Shown piece after piece: positions 1 through 9,316 of a DNA stretch of 64,000 bases. This stretch comes from VRUE01 sp963774405. Its GTDB lineage: Bacteria > Actinomycetota > Thermoleophilia > Solirubrobacterales > 70-9. Made by a program: the position numbers and the translations under genes. The notes under the pieces were generated by a model that was not told the origin of the DNA, did no database searches, and worked only from the letters and a program-made list of their open reading frames with translations. How positions within the stretch are numbered: position 1 is the first letter of the stretch; each line of letters starts with the position of its first letter. The DNA lies in NCBI GenBank assembly GCA_963774405.1, contig CAVZEV010000009.1, positions 62,001 to 126,000 of the forward strand, written 5' to 3'.

Positions 1-1
1 G

Positions 2-862
2 CACCTCGCCGACGGGGCCGGTGGCGCCGCCCTGATCGCCTCGGTCGCGCTGGGCCTGGTCTGGGTCTTCGGCGCCGTCGTCCTGCAGGCGCCGGGAACC
101 GCGCGGCTGCGCGCCGACGTGCAGAGCTCGGTGATCCTGCGCAGCCTCAACGAAGTGCTGCCGCCCTCGGGGCCGATCCTGCACGCGCTCGACCGGGTCG
201 ACCCGGCACCCTCGATCATCGGGCCGGCGGCGCCGGTGGCGGCGCCTGATCCGGCGATCGCCGAAGATCCCGATGTGGAGGGTGCCGAAGCCTCGGTCGT
301 GCGCGTCCTCGGCACCGCCTGCGGGCTCGGCGTCGAGGGCTCGGGCTGGGTCGCCGGCCCCGGGCTGATCGTCACCAACGCCCACGTGGTGGCGGGCGAG
401 GACGACACCACGGTGACCACGCCGGGAGGCGCCTCGCTGCGGGCGACGCCGCTGCACTACGACCCCGAAAACGATCTGGCGCTGCTGCACGTGGACGCCG
501 ACCTGCCGCGGTTGGAGCTCGCTCCGGACCCGAGCTCGGGCACGGCCGCGGCGGTGCTCGGCTACCCCGAGAACGGGCCCTACTCGGTCGCGCCGGCGCG
601 GCTCGGCGAGACCCGCGACACGATCAGCGAGGACTCCTACGGCCGCGGCCCGATTCGCCGCTCGATCGCCTCGCTGCGCGGCAGCGTCCGCAGCGGCAAC
701 TCCGGTGGGCCGATGGTCGACAGCCGCGGCCGCGTCCTCGGCACCGTCTTCGCCGCCACGACGACCGGCACGCCCGGGGGCTTCGCCGTTCCCGACAAGC
801 TCGTCGACGAGGCCCTGCGGGGGCCGCTGGCACCGGTCGAGACCGGCCCCTGTACCGGTTGA
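2..862 (+). CDS. MarP/CvpA-type membrane serine protease (5' end outside window)
   Basis: Trypsin-like serine protease of the MarP type, a membrane-anchored periplasmic protease linked in mycobacteria to acid and oxidative stress (family knowledge). The frame is open from base 2, so the start and most of the CvpA-like membrane domain lie upstream. A hydrophobic helix is visible at about residues 9-28. The protease domain shows a catalytic His in TNAHVV (about residue 128 of the visible part), Asp in ENDLALL (about 158) and Ser in GNSGGP (about 234). Cysteines near residue 107 and at the C-terminal TGPC could form a disulfide. The visible 286 residues fit the C-terminal two thirds of a family member of about 400 residues. 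An ATG-like start at 119 falls inside the protein and is not the true start. Confidence 0.85.
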   Translation, partial: HLADGAGGAALIASVALGLVWVFGAVVLQAPGTARLRADVQSSVILRSLNEVLPPSGPILHALDRVDPAPSIIGPAAPVAAPDPAIAEDPDVEGAEASVVRVLGTACGLGVEGSGWVAGPGLIVTNAHVVAGEDDTTVTTPGGASLRATPLHYDPENDLALLHVDADLPRLELAPDPSSGTAAAVLGYPENGPYSVAPARLGETRDTISEDSYGRGPIRRSIASLRGSVRSGNSGGPMVDSRGRVLGTVFAATTTGTPGGFAVPDKLVDEALRGPLAPVETGPCTG

Positions 863-902
863 GCGAGCCCGTCACTTACGTTCGGTAAGCTCGGCTGACT
901 AC

Positions 903-1247
903 GTGGAGGCCGGGTCGAGGACCCAAGATCAGGCCGGCAACGGCGTCTGCCCGCACTTTCACGCGGCGATCGAGCTGATCGGCAAGCGCTGGACCGGCGC
1001 GATCATCTCGACCCTCACCGAGGGGCCGCTTCGCTTCGCCGACCTGGCGCGGGCCGTCCCCGGCCTCTCGGACCGCCTGCTCTCCCAGCGCCTGCGCGAG
1101 CTCGAGCTCGAGGGCCTGGTCGAACGCGAGGTCGAATCGGGCACTCCGGTCCGCGTTTCCTATTCCCTCACCGAGAAGGGCGCGGCGCTGCGCCCCGCGA
1201 TCGGCGAGCTGAAGCAGTGGGCAAAACGCTGGCAGAAGACGGGATGA
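903..1247 (+). CDS. HxlR-family winged-helix transcriptional regulator
   Basis: Protein of 114 residues covering the whole HxlR domain. The Cys in NGVCPHFHAAIELIGKRW near the N-terminus is where redox or aldehyde sensing occurs in some HxlR proteins. It is followed by the helix-turn-helix LSDRLLSQRLRELELEGLV and a wing ending in YSLTEKG. I chose the GTG at 903 because everything upstream in this frame is antisense-like sequence over the protease gene. No target gene is evident next to it; the next gene, xseA, is on the same strand but separated by a repeat element whose left arm includes the stop codon of this gene. Confidence 0.85.
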   Translation: MEAGSRTQDQAGNGVCPHFHAAIELIGKRWTGAIISTLTEGPLRFADLARAVPGLSDRLLSQRLRELELEGLVEREVESGTPVRVSYSLTEKGAALRPAIGELKQWAKRWQKTG

Positions 1248-1346
1248 CGCGCGGGGTGCGGCGCATATCGGCGTCCTCGGTCGCTTGCGTGCGGAGCACG
1301 CGGCGCTCCCTGCGTCCTTGATCTGCTTGCACCCCGCGCGTCATCC
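1242..1346. repeat. Element B copy 1: 69-bp core inside an 18-bp perfect palindrome
   Basis: Arms GGATGACGCGCGGGGTGC (1242-1259) and its exact reverse complement (1329-1346) enclose a 69-base core (1260-1328). The core recurs at 49239-49307 with about 64 of 69 identical bases. It holds an internal hairpin GCGTGC-gga-GCACGC and two related half-sites that both begin GCGTCCT. The left arm contains the stop codon of the HxlR gene. The second copy has completely different arms, which are nevertheless also complementary to each other. The hairpin could act as a terminator; what the core does is unknown. Confidence 0.8.
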
Positions 1347-1366
1347 ACGCTGGGTAGCCTGAATTT

Positions 1367-2647
1367 GTGGATCTACCAGGGCCGTTCCCAGTCGGTCGCT
1401 ATGCGAAAACTCTGCGGGACGAGCTGCGCAAGCGAGCAAGAGTGCAGTTGATTGGTGAGGTCACCGGGCTTCGGCATACGCAGAAGCAGTCGTATTTCGA
1501 GCTGCGCGACAGCGAAGGTGCGGTGCCGTGCACGATCTGGGCAAACGAGCTGGCGCAGTTGAAGCTGCCCGATGGGGCGCTGCGCGACGGCGCCGAGTTC
1601 GTCGCCGGAGGAGGCCCTGACTATTTCATCGGTAGTCAGACCTCCTCGCCTGGGTTCTCGTTTCGAGTTACTCACCTGCGTCTCGCCGGCGAGGGGGACC
1701 TGTTGGCGCGGCTCGAGGCGCTGCGCAAGCAGCTCAGGGCGGAGGGGCTGTTCGAGCTGCAGGGGCAGCTGCGGCGGCCGCTGCTGCCGAAGACGATCGG
1801 GGTCGTCACGGCGGAGCGCGGGGCCGCCCGGCGCGACCTGCTCGCCGGCTTGCAGCGGCGAGGTTGGGCCGGCACGGTGGTCTGGGCCTTCGCGCCGGTG
1901 CAGGATCGCCACGCCGCGCCCGCGATCACCGCGGCGATCCAGGACCTCGCCGCCCAGCCCCAGGTCGAGGCGATCGTCGTCACCCGCGGCGGCGGCAGCC
2001 TCGCCGACCTCTGGGCCTTCTGCGACGAGACGCTCTGCCGCACGGTGGCGATGCTGCGCGTGCCGGTCCTCAGCGCGGTCGGCCACGAGCGCGACTCGAC
2101 CCTGATCGACGACGTCGCGGCCGTCGCCTGCTCGACCCCGACCCACGCCGCCGAGGCGGCCGTTCCGCTCGACTGCGGGGCGGCTCGCCTCGAGCTCCGG
2201 CGCAGCGCGGCGACGCTGTCGCGGGTTGCCGACGGAGCGGTGCGGGCGCGCACGCCGCACCTGGTCGCCCTGGCGCGCGGGCCCGCCCGGGCGCTGCGGC
2301 GCGAGCGGCTGGCGCTCAACCAGAAGACGCGCGAGATCCGCGCCGCCTCCGAACGCGGCATCGCCGCGCGCCTCGGCTTCCAGCGACGAGTCGCGGGCGT
2401 GGTGCTGGAGCGGGCCTTGCGCCGCGCGGCCGGAGCCGAAATGGAGCGCCGCCGGGCCGCCCTGCACCGCGCCGAGGTGGCCCTGCGCGCCCACGAGCCC
2501 CAGCGCACCCTGGAGCGCGGCTATGCCCTGGTCGAGGACGGTCAGGGCGAGCCGGTCACGGCCGCGGCCGAGGCGATAGCCGCCGAGAACGTCAGACTGC
2601 GCTTCGCCGATGGTGGCGTCAAGGCCAGGATCGAGGAGAGCGAGTGA
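1367..2647 (+). CDS. xseA: Exodeoxyribonuclease VII large subunit
   Basis: Large subunit of exonuclease VII, which degrades single-stranded DNA to acid-insoluble then acid-soluble oligonucleotides together with XseB. The N-terminal OB fold (about residues 1-110) is followed by the exonuclease VII domain (about 115-420), with the conserved stretches TAERGAARRDLL, VVTRGGGSLADLW and SAVGHERDSTLIDD. Length 426 is normal. The GTG start at 1367 gives MDLPGPFPVGRYA, a plausible OB-fold beginning. The first 300 bases use more A/T-ending codons than the rest of the gene, and a 14-bp imperfect hairpin lies inside them at 1608-1647. The stop overlaps the GTG start of xseB, so the two subunits are translationally coupled. 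Confidence 0.95.
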   Translation: MDLPGPFPVGRYAKTLRDELRKRARVQLIGEVTGLRHTQKQSYFELRDSEGAVPCTIWANELAQLKLPDGALRDGAEFVAGGGPDYFIGSQTSSPGFSFRVTHLRLAGEGDLLARLEALRKQLRAEGLFELQGQLRRPLLPKTIGVVTAERGAARRDLLAGLQRRGWAGTVVWAFAPVQDRHAAPAITAAIQDLAAQPQVEAIVVTRGGGSLADLWAFCDETLCRTVAMLRVPVLSAVGHERDSTLIDDVAAVACSTPTHAAEAAVPLDCGAARLELRRSAATLSRVADGAVRARTPHLVALARGPARALRRERLALNQKTREIRAASERGIAARLGFQRRVAGVVLERALRRAAGAEMERRRAALHRAEVALRAHEPQRTLERGYALVEDGQGEPVTAAAEAIAAENVRLRFADGGVKARIEESE

Positions 2648-2880
2648 CTGAGAAACCCGAGAGCTATGAGGTCGCCGTGGAGCGGCTGGAGCAGATCATC
2701 GACCGGCTCGATTCGGGGCAGGCGGGCCTGCGCGAGACGCTCGAGCTCTGCGGCGAGGGCCGCGACCTGGTCACCTACTGCACGACCGAGCTCGACGCGG
2801 TTGGTGAGGGGCTCAAGGAGCTCAAATTGGACGAGCTGGCGACAAAGCTGGCGAGCTCGGCCGAGCCCGGCGCCGCCTGA
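2644..2880 (+). CDS. xseB: Exodeoxyribonuclease VII small subunit
   Basis: Small helical subunit of exonuclease VII, 78 residues, the usual size. The family pattern is visible in SYEVAVERLEQIIDRLDSG (about residues 7-25) and LRETLELCGEGRDLV. The GTG start overlaps the xseA stop (GTGA), the usual arrangement for this pair. Its own stop codon TGA is directly followed by the antisense stop of addA, so the two convergent genes meet at the palindrome TGATCA with no intergenic base. Confidence 0.93.
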   Translation: MTEKPESYEVAVERLEQIIDRLDSGQAGLRETLELCGEGRDLVTYCTTELDAVGEGLKELKLDELATKLASSAEPGAA

Positions 2881-5800
2881 TCAGGCCTCTTCGACGGCGC
2901 CGATCGCCTTTTCGAGCTTCTCTCGCCCTGCCGCGATCTCGCCCGGTCCCCAACGGGTGACGAACGGCTCCTCCGGTCGCTCGAGGAAGACGTAGGCGAG
3001 CTCGACCTCCTCGACGCCGCGCGCCTCGGCCACCGCCAGCGCGTAGATCGCCTGCTGGATCTCATAGCGGGCGGCCAGCGTGGGGACGTCGGTGCCGTCG
3101 AGGCGGTCGGTCTTGTAGTCGACGATCAGCGGCGGCTGCCCGTCTCGCTCGACCAGCAGGTCGATCGAGCCGCGCAGGACGGTGCCGGCGAGCTCGATCA
3201 GCAGCGGCACCTCGGCCCGGCTCCTCTCGGCGCCCTTGATTCGCTCGGCGAAGAAGCCGCAGCCGAGCCAGGCCTCGAGGGGGGCCAGCAGCGCCTCCTC
3301 GCTGAGCGCGGCGGCGCCGATCTCGCCCGAGCGGGCGACCCGCCGGACCAGCTCGGCGCTCGGTCGCTGCCAACCGTTCGCCTGACTCCACTCGAGCAGC
3401 GCGTGGACGCCGATGCCGCGCGCGGCGCCGCCCTCCGTCTCGCCGCTGGGCCGCTCGGCCGGCTCCTCGCCGTGGGCGGAGATCGCCGTGTAGGAGAGCG
3501 GCCGCCGGGCGGCCCTGGCCTGCCGGCGCGCGACCAGCGGTGCCGGGCCGACGCCCGGGTCCCGCGCCGCGCCGGCTTCCTTACGCACCACGGTCAGCTC
3601 CCGCGCCCGCTCGGCCGAGGCGAGGTTGAGCCGCACCGCGATCTCAGATGGGCCGAAGCTCGCCTCCAGGCCCGGCCGCGGCTCGGGCGCGGGGATCGCG
3701 ATCGTCGAGTCGTGCTCGCGATCGATCTCGAAAGCCGCGGCGATCCGCTCGATCACCGCCTTGCCGTGACTCTGGCGGGACGGGGGGGAGGGGCTGATCA
3801 CGCCGCTCAGCAGCAGCCGCTGCCGCGCCCGCGTCGCGCCGACGTGAAAGAGCCGCAGCTCCTCCTCGGCTTCGCGCGCCTGCGCCTCCTCGCTGAGCTC
3901 GCGCTGGGCGTAGAGGTTGACCCCGCGGGCGCCGAGCCGGCGCAGCTGCATCCCCACCCGCGGCTGCTCGGGCTCGCGGCCGAGGGTGAGCAGCGGCGTG
4001 CGCGCGGAGGGCAGCAGGCCCCGCGAGAGATGGGGGATGGCGACGATGTCGAACTCGAGGCCCTTGGCGCTGTGGATGGTCATGATCCGCACCCCGTCGT
4101 GGCCCTCGACCGCGGTCGCCGCCTGCGCGTCGGCGTCGGCATCGGCGCGGGCGGCGAGGAAGTCGAGCAGGCCGCGCAGGTCGCGGCCCTCGGCGCTCTC
4201 GAACTCGGCGGCGAGGCGCATCAGCTTGCGCACGTTGGCGAAGCGCATCTCGCCCGCCGGGCGCATCAGCACCGCCAGGTCGTAGCCGGTCTCGGTGACC
4301 GCGGCGTCGATCAGGCCGGCCAGGGGGAGTGAGCTAGCGCGGCGGCGCAGGCCGGTCAGCGTCTCGGCGAATTCGCTCAGCAGCGCCAGCTCCTCGGCGG
4401 GGATCTGGGCGAGGCGCCCCTCCTCGACACCCTCGCCGTCGCCCAGGCCCGCCGCCCGCTCGATCGCCGGCCAGAGCTGCCGGCCGTTGCCGGCGGCGGC
4501 GCGCAGCAGCCAGAGCGTGTCGGGCGTAACCCCGCAGGCGGGCGAGGCGAGCGTGCCGAGCAGCGCCTGGTCGTCGAGCGGGTTGGCGATCGTCGCCAGC
4601 AGGGCACAGACATCGGCCACCTGCTGCTGGGACCAGTAGCCGCGGCCGCCGACGACGTAGGGGCGCAGGCCGGCGCGCTCCAGGGAGTCCTCGTGCGCGT
4701 CGAGGCGGGTGAAGGCGCGCAGCAGCACCACCATCGCGCCGCGCTCGACCCCCTGGTCGGCGAGCTCGCGCAGGCGGGCGGCGAGAAAGCGCGCCTCGGC
4801 CAGCTGGTTGGCCGGGGTGCGGGCGTCGGTCACCGGGTCGAGCCGGATCTCGTCCTCGTCCCAGCCCTCGCGGCCGCTCAGCAGCATCTCCACCGCCGGC
4901 CCCTCGCCGGGCGGCTCGGGCTCGGCGGGCGCGCGGCCGACCCGCAGCGGCGTGTAGCCGCTCAGCAGCCGCTCGCCGATCGCGTTGACGGCGCCGATCA
5001 CCTCGGGGCGGGAGCGGAAGTTGCCGCTCAGCGGCAGCGTCTCGCCGCCGGGGCTTGCCTCGATCTGCTCGCGCCGGCGGCGGAAGACCTCGAGGTCGGC
5101 GTGGCGGAAGCCGTAGATCGATTGCAACTCGTCGCCGACCACCATCAGCTGGCATTTCGGCCCCCGCAGCGACTCGATCAGGCGCAGCTGCAGCCGGTTG
5201 GTGTCCTGGAACTCGTCGACCAGGAGGTGGCTGAAGCGGGCCCGGTAGGTCGCTCCCGTCTCTTTTTCCAGCAGGCGGGCGGCGAGCAGCTGCAGGTCCT
5301 CGAAGTCGATCCCGGCGCGCCGTTGCTTTGCCAGCGCGAAGCGGGCCGAGAACAGCTGCAGCAGCTCGGCGACGTGGCGATAGGCGAGCCCGCCCTCGCC
5401 CGCCTCGGCGACGCGGCTCAGCGCCGCCTCGATCGCCTCCCTGTAGGCGGCGATCGGCTTCGCCTTGCTGCCGGTTCGCAGCGCCGCGATCTGGTCGAGG
5501 CTCGGCGGCTCCTGCGAGCCCTCGAGCAGCGCCAGCGCCCGCTCGAGCAGCTCGTGGTTGGCGCTGCCGGGCTTGAGCTCGAGAAGCGCCGCCGCCGCCG
5601 CTGTCGCTGCTGCGCGCAGGGCTCCCTCGACGTCGGGCTGCGGCGGCTGCGGCAGTCGCGGCTCGGCCTCGCCGCGGCTGCGCAGCTCGGCGTGGGCGCC
5701 GATCACGATCGCGCGCAGGCCGCCGATCTCGAACGCCGCGACGGTCCGCTCGCGCTCGTCGTCCGCCTCGGAGAGGAACGCTTCCAGCGCCTCGTCGAAG

Positions 5801-6207
5801 GCCTCTGCCGCCGCCCGCTCGGTCTCCGCGGCGTCCAGCACCCTGAACCTGGGGTCGATGCCGACCGCGACCGGGTGCGCCGAGAGCAGCCGGTTGCAGA
5901 AGCCGTGGATCGTCGTCACCCAGGCGCTGCCGAGCCGCGGCAGCAGCTCGCGGGCGCGCTCGGAGCCCGCCTCGGCGCGGCGCTCGATCTCGGCCCTGAT
6001 CCGCCGGCGCAGCTCGGCGGCGGCCTTGTCGGTGAAGGTGAAGGCGAGGATCGCGTCGGGGGAGACGCCGCGCTCGCAGACGAGCCGGCAGTAGCGATCG
6101 ACCATCACCCCGGTCTTGCCGGTGCCCGCCCCGGCCTCGACCATCACCTCGGCCGCCGTCGCCTCGATCGCGGCCCGCTGCTCGGCGGTCGGCTTGCGCT
6201 CGTTCAC
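2881..6207 (-). CDS. addA: UvrD/RecB-like helicase-nuclease, AddA-type
   Basis: Helicase-nuclease subunit of an AddAB-type double-strand break resection complex, 1108 residues. Walker A AGAGTGKT is at residues 25-32. Motif II appears as VDEFQDTNRLQ, then GDELQSIYGFRHADLEVF, and motif V/VI as MTIHSAKGLEFD. The C-terminal PD-(D/E)XK nuclease is recognised by LIVDYKTDRLDG and YEIQQAIYALAVAE. The gene starts inside the end of addB (4-base ATGA overlap), so the two are one operon. Actinobacteria often carry AdnAB instead, and AdnB is the main alternative name; length and the AddB-like partner favour AddA. It runs convergent to exonuclease VII, giving a DNA-end-processing neighbourhood. Confidence 0.88.
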   Translation of the reverse strand: MNERKPTAEQRAAIEATAAEVMVEAGAGTGKTGVMVDRYCRLVCERGVSPDAILAFTFTDKAAAELRRRIRAEIERRAEAGSERARELLPRLGSAWVTTIHGFCNRLLSAHPVAVGIDPRFRVLDAAETERAAAEAFDEALEAFLSEADDERERTVAAFEIGGLRAIVIGAHAELRSRGEAEPRLPQPPQPDVEGALRAAATAAAAALLELKPGSANHELLERALALLEGSQEPPSLDQIAALRTGSKAKPIAAYREAIEAALSRVAEAGEGGLAYRHVAELLQLFSARFALAKQRRAGIDFEDLQLLAARLLEKETGATYRARFSHLLVDEFQDTNRLQLRLIESLRGPKCQLMVVGDELQSIYGFRHADLEVFRRRREQIEASPGGETLPLSGNFRSRPEVIGAVNAIGERLLSGYTPLRVGRAPAEPEPPGEGPAVEMLLSGREGWDEDEIRLDPVTDARTPANQLAEARFLAARLRELADQGVERGAMVVLLRAFTRLDAHEDSLERAGLRPYVVGGRGYWSQQQVADVCALLATIANPLDDQALLGTLASPACGVTPDTLWLLRAAAGNGRQLWPAIERAAGLGDGEGVEEGRLAQIPAEELALLSEFAETLTGLRRRASSLPLAGLIDAAVTETGYDLAVLMRPAGEMRFANVRKLMRLAAEFESAEGRDLRGLLDFLAARADADADAQAATAVEGHDGVRIMTIHSAKGLEFDIVAIPHLSRGLLPSARTPLLTLGREPEQPRVGMQLRRLGARGVNLYAQRELSEEAQAREAEEELRLFHVGATRARQRLLLSGVISPSPPSRQSHGKAVIERIAAAFEIDREHDSTIAIPAPEPRPGLEASFGPSEIAVRLNLASAERARELTVVRKEAGAARDPGVGPAPLVARRQARAARRPLSYTAISAHGEEPAERPSGETEGGAARGIGVHALLEWSQANGWQRPSAELVRRVARSGEIGAAALSEEALLAPLEAWLGCGFFAERIKGAERSRAEVPLLIELAGTVLRGSIDLLVERDGQPPLIVDYKTDRLDGTDVPTLAARYEIQQAIYALAVAEARGVEEVELAYVFLERPEEPFVTRWGPGEIAAGREKLEKAIGAVEEA

Positions 6208-9206
6208 CGCTCGTCCTCCTCCTCGTCGCCGGCCGGCTCGACCGGCGCGCGGTCACGGCGGCAGATCGGCGCGAAGTCGCAGAAGGCCGGGCAGACGCCG
6301 TGGTTGCGCAGGCCCTCGCGCGGGCCGGGGTCGCGATCGATCTGCCCGGCGCGCATCCGGGCGACGATCTCGCCGGCGCGGTGGCGCGCATCGGCGAGCA
6401 GCTGCTCGAACTCCTCCCGGTCGACGCTGTCGGTCTTGGCGAGCCCGTAGCCGCCGAGCTCGGCCGCGGCCTCCTCCAGCACCAGCCCGCGCGGCCGGCG
6501 CTCGGAGGTGGCGCGCAGCGGCTGGTAGAGGCCGCCGACGATCTCCGCCCCCCAGAGCTCGGCGACGGCGATCAGGTAGAGCTGCAATTGCAGCTTCGCC
6601 TCCTCCTCCAGCTTGACGCGCGGCGAGACCCTGCTCGAGAGCTTGTAGTCGAGGACGAGGGCGCGCCCGTCGGCCGCCCGGTCGACCCGGTCGATCGCGC
6701 CGTGCAGGCGCCAGCCGTCGATCTCGAGCGTGGGCCGCTCGGCCTCCTCGGACTCCGAGAAGCCCGCCTCCAGCAGCCAGGGCTCGAAGCCGGCCGGCTC
6801 GCGGCGCGCCTCCTCGGCGAGGAAGCGGGCGAGCAGCCCCTCGATGCGGGCGAGCATGGCGCGCTCGGCCGGGTGCGCGCCGAGCCCTCGCTCCGCCGTG
6901 ATCTCGTCCACCAGCTCGCGGCCGCGGGCGACCCAGGCCGCGAGCGAGGCGGGGCGGGGCAGCGGGTCGCCGCCGGGCCGCTCCCTGTACAGGGAGAAGA
7001 GCGTGGCGTGGACGATGCCGCCCTGGACCAGCGGGTCCGGGGCCGGGTCGAGCGGCTGGGGCGCCAGCTCGTGCGAGACGAACCAGCGGTAGGAGCAGAC
7101 GTCGAAGCCCTCCAGGGTGGTGCCGCCGTAGGCGTGGACCTCGTTCAGAGCAGCGATCACCGCCGGGTTCGAGAGCGGCCCGGGCGCGCGGCCGGCGGCC
7201 TCGGCGCGGCGGGCGCTCTCGAGGCGGTCTCCGACCTGCTCGGCGAGCTCGCCGTCGGCGCCCGCGAGCGCCAGCAGCGGCTCGGCGTCCGCCGCGGCGC
7301 CATGGGCGGCGATCGCCCGCGCCAGCTCGGTCGCCGAGGGGGCATCGGCGACGCGGTGGACGACCTCCGCCAGGCCGCGGCCGCGGGGCTCGCCCTCGCC
7401 CGGCTCCAGCATCTGCCGGACGTCCTCGATGAACGGCGAGGGCGCCTCGGCGCCGCCGTTCTCGTCGCTGTCGCGCCAGGAGAGGAAGAGCCTGCGCCGC
7501 GGCAGCGCCAGGCAGACGTGGAAGAGGTAGCGCTCCTCGGCGTCGCTCTCGTGGCGCGGCTGCAGGCCGAGCGACTCGCGCCGGCGCTCAGAGAGGAAGG
7601 GGTCGGTGTGGGCGCCGCCGCGGGGGAACTCGCCGTCCTGCAGCGAGGCGACGAAGACGTTGTCGAAGCGCGCCGCCCGCACCCGGCGCGGGTCGGCGAT
7701 CCGGACCCGGTCCTCGACCGGCCCGCTCCAGACCCGCACGCGGATGCCGACCAACGTTCGCGCCAGCGCTTCGGGCGGCGGCGCCAGGCCGTCGAGCGCC
7801 GCCCGCTCGCTCATCGCGGTGGAGATCGCTGCGGCGGTGCGGGCCTCCAGCTCCGAGCCCGCCCGGGCTCCCATCGCCGCGGCGATGGCGCCGACCTCCA
7901 CCGCCAGGTCGGCCGGCCTGCCGGCCGCCTCGCGCAGCCGCGCCACTGCCTCCGGGGGCTCCCCGTGCTTCTCCTCCCAGAGTCGCAGCGCCGTTGCCGC
8001 GCTCTGGACGCGCTCGCGGCGCAGCCTGCGCTCGAACCAGTCGACCCGTCCTGGCGACGTGCCGGACGGCCCGCGCAGGTAGCGCAGCAGGTCGGCCGCC
8101 CGGCCGCTGCCGAGCACGGCCTCCAGCAGCGCGATCAGGGCTCCGCCGACCGAGGTGGTCGCGGCGGGGAGCTCCGCCTCGAGCGCGGTCGGCACTCCGT
8201 AGGACTCGAGGATCGAGGCGATCAGGGGGCCGCGACGGGCCGGGTCGCGGACGACGATCGCGATCTCCTCCGGCTCGCACCCCTCGGCCAGCAGGCGCGC
8301 GACCTCGACCGCGATCGCCTCGGCCTCGCCGCGCTCGCCGGCCGAGCGCAGGAAGACGAGGCTCCCGTCGAGCGGGAGGCGAGGCTGCTCACTCGCGCCG
8401 AAGCCCCGCTCCAGATGGAAGAGGAGCGGCGAGTCGGTGTTGGCGGGATCGGCGGTCGTCTCCTCGGTCGAGTCGACCCCGACGCGCCCGAGCGCCTCGA
8501 ACAGCGGCGCGTTGCGCGCCGCGAGCGCGCTGTGCCCGGCCTCATACGGCAGGGCCAGGGTCACCTCGGTAGCCGCGGCGAGGCCGCGAATCAACGCCAG
8601 CTGGTTGGGCGTCAGGTCGTCGAGCCCGTAGAGGAAGACCGGCCGCTGCCAGAACCCGGCGTCCTCGCCGAGCAGGCCGATCGCCTCGCGGGCGATGCCG
8701 TGGGTGTCGACGGTGCCGAGCCCGTCCCGCACCCGTGCGTAGCCGCTGAAGAGCGCCGCGATGTCGCCGAGGTAGGCCGAGCCCTCGAGCGTCCCCGCCG
8801 TCGCTTCGACCTCGGCCGGCTCCAGGCCGGCGCCCTGCAGCTCGTCCAGCAGCCGCTCCAGCGCGGGCGGGAAGCCCGACTGCGTGGCCGAGTCGCGCAG
8901 CGGGCCCAGCGCCGTGCGCCGCTCGCTCACCGCCGCCGCGACGGCGCCGAGGCGCTGCGCCGGGGTGAGGACGGCTCCGGGGGGCGCGCCGCCCGCCGTC
9001 GCCACCGCGCGGAACAGGCCGCCGAAGGTCATCACGTCGGCACCGAGCACCGCGCCGTCCGCGCAGAGCTCGCGCTCGAAGGCGTAGACGTCGTCGAGGG
9101 TGGGCACGACGAGGACCGGATCGCGATCGAGCACGGCCAGCAGCCCGCGGCGGATGAGACCGGCGCGGCCCGAGTTGGGGGGTCCGTGGATCAGCTTCAG
9201 CGACAT
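6204..9206 (-). CDS. addB: AddB-type nuclease/inactivated helicase subunit with Fe-S cysteines
   Basis: Partner of AddA, 1000 residues. The N-terminal nucleotide-binding loop reads HGPPNSGRAGL, lacking the GKT/GKS of a working Walker A, so this helicase domain is probably structural or weakly active. The C-terminal nuclease domain shows ALVLDYKLSSR and KLQLQLYLIAVAE. A four-cysteine Fe-S site can be assembled from FDVCSYRWF (about residue 705) and the C-terminal CPAFCDFAPIC, exactly the AddB arrangement in which one Cys precedes and three follow the nuclease motifs. It is the first gene of the addB-addA operon, with its promoter in the 110-base gap before the divergent gene at 9317. Confidence 0.85.
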   Translation of the reverse strand: MSLKLIHGPPNSGRAGLIRRGLLAVLDRDPVLVVPTLDDVYAFERELCADGAVLGADVMTFGGLFRAVATAGGAPPGAVLTPAQRLGAVAAAVSERRTALGPLRDSATQSGFPPALERLLDELQGAGLEPAEVEATAGTLEGSAYLGDIAALFSGYARVRDGLGTVDTHGIAREAIGLLGEDAGFWQRPVFLYGLDDLTPNQLALIRGLAAATEVTLALPYEAGHSALAARNAPLFEALGRVGVDSTEETTADPANTDSPLLFHLERGFGASEQPRLPLDGSLVFLRSAGERGEAEAIAVEVARLLAEGCEPEEIAIVVRDPARRGPLIASILESYGVPTALEAELPAATTSVGGALIALLEAVLGSGRAADLLRYLRGPSGTSPGRVDWFERRLRRERVQSAATALRLWEEKHGEPPEAVARLREAAGRPADLAVEVGAIAAAMGARAGSELEARTAAAISTAMSERAALDGLAPPPEALARTLVGIRVRVWSGPVEDRVRIADPRRVRAARFDNVFVASLQDGEFPRGGAHTDPFLSERRRESLGLQPRHESDAEERYLFHVCLALPRRRLFLSWRDSDENGGAEAPSPFIEDVRQMLEPGEGEPRGRGLAEVVHRVADAPSATELARAIAAHGAAADAEPLLALAGADGELAEQVGDRLESARRAEAAGRAPGPLSNPAVIAALNEVHAYGGTTLEGFDVCSYRWFVSHELAPQPLDPAPDPLVQGGIVHATLFSLYRERPGGDPLPRPASLAAWVARGRELVDEITAERGLGAHPAERAMLARIEGLLARFLAEEARREPAGFEPWLLEAGFSESEEAERPTLEIDGWRLHGAIDRVDRAADGRALVLDYKLSSRVSPRVKLEEEAKLQLQLYLIAVAELWGAEIVGGLYQPLRATSERRPRGLVLEEAAAELGGYGLAKTDSVDREEFEQLLADARHRAGEIVARMRAGQIDRDPGPREGLRNHGVCPAFCDFAPICRRDRAPVEPAGDEEEDER

Positions 9207-9316
9207 CGGGGAGAGCGGTCCAGCATAGGTCCGCTCGCGGCGCCCCAGAACCCCGCAAACCCGGGAAAAACGCCCCCGGATTTGCCATCTGCCGCCTTCT
9301 CTAGATTGATTCCCCG

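Noticed and set aside
705..902. Upstream extension of the HxlR protein by 66 residues.
   Set aside because: The extension is the protease gene read in another frame; the HxlR domain starts right after the GTG at 903.
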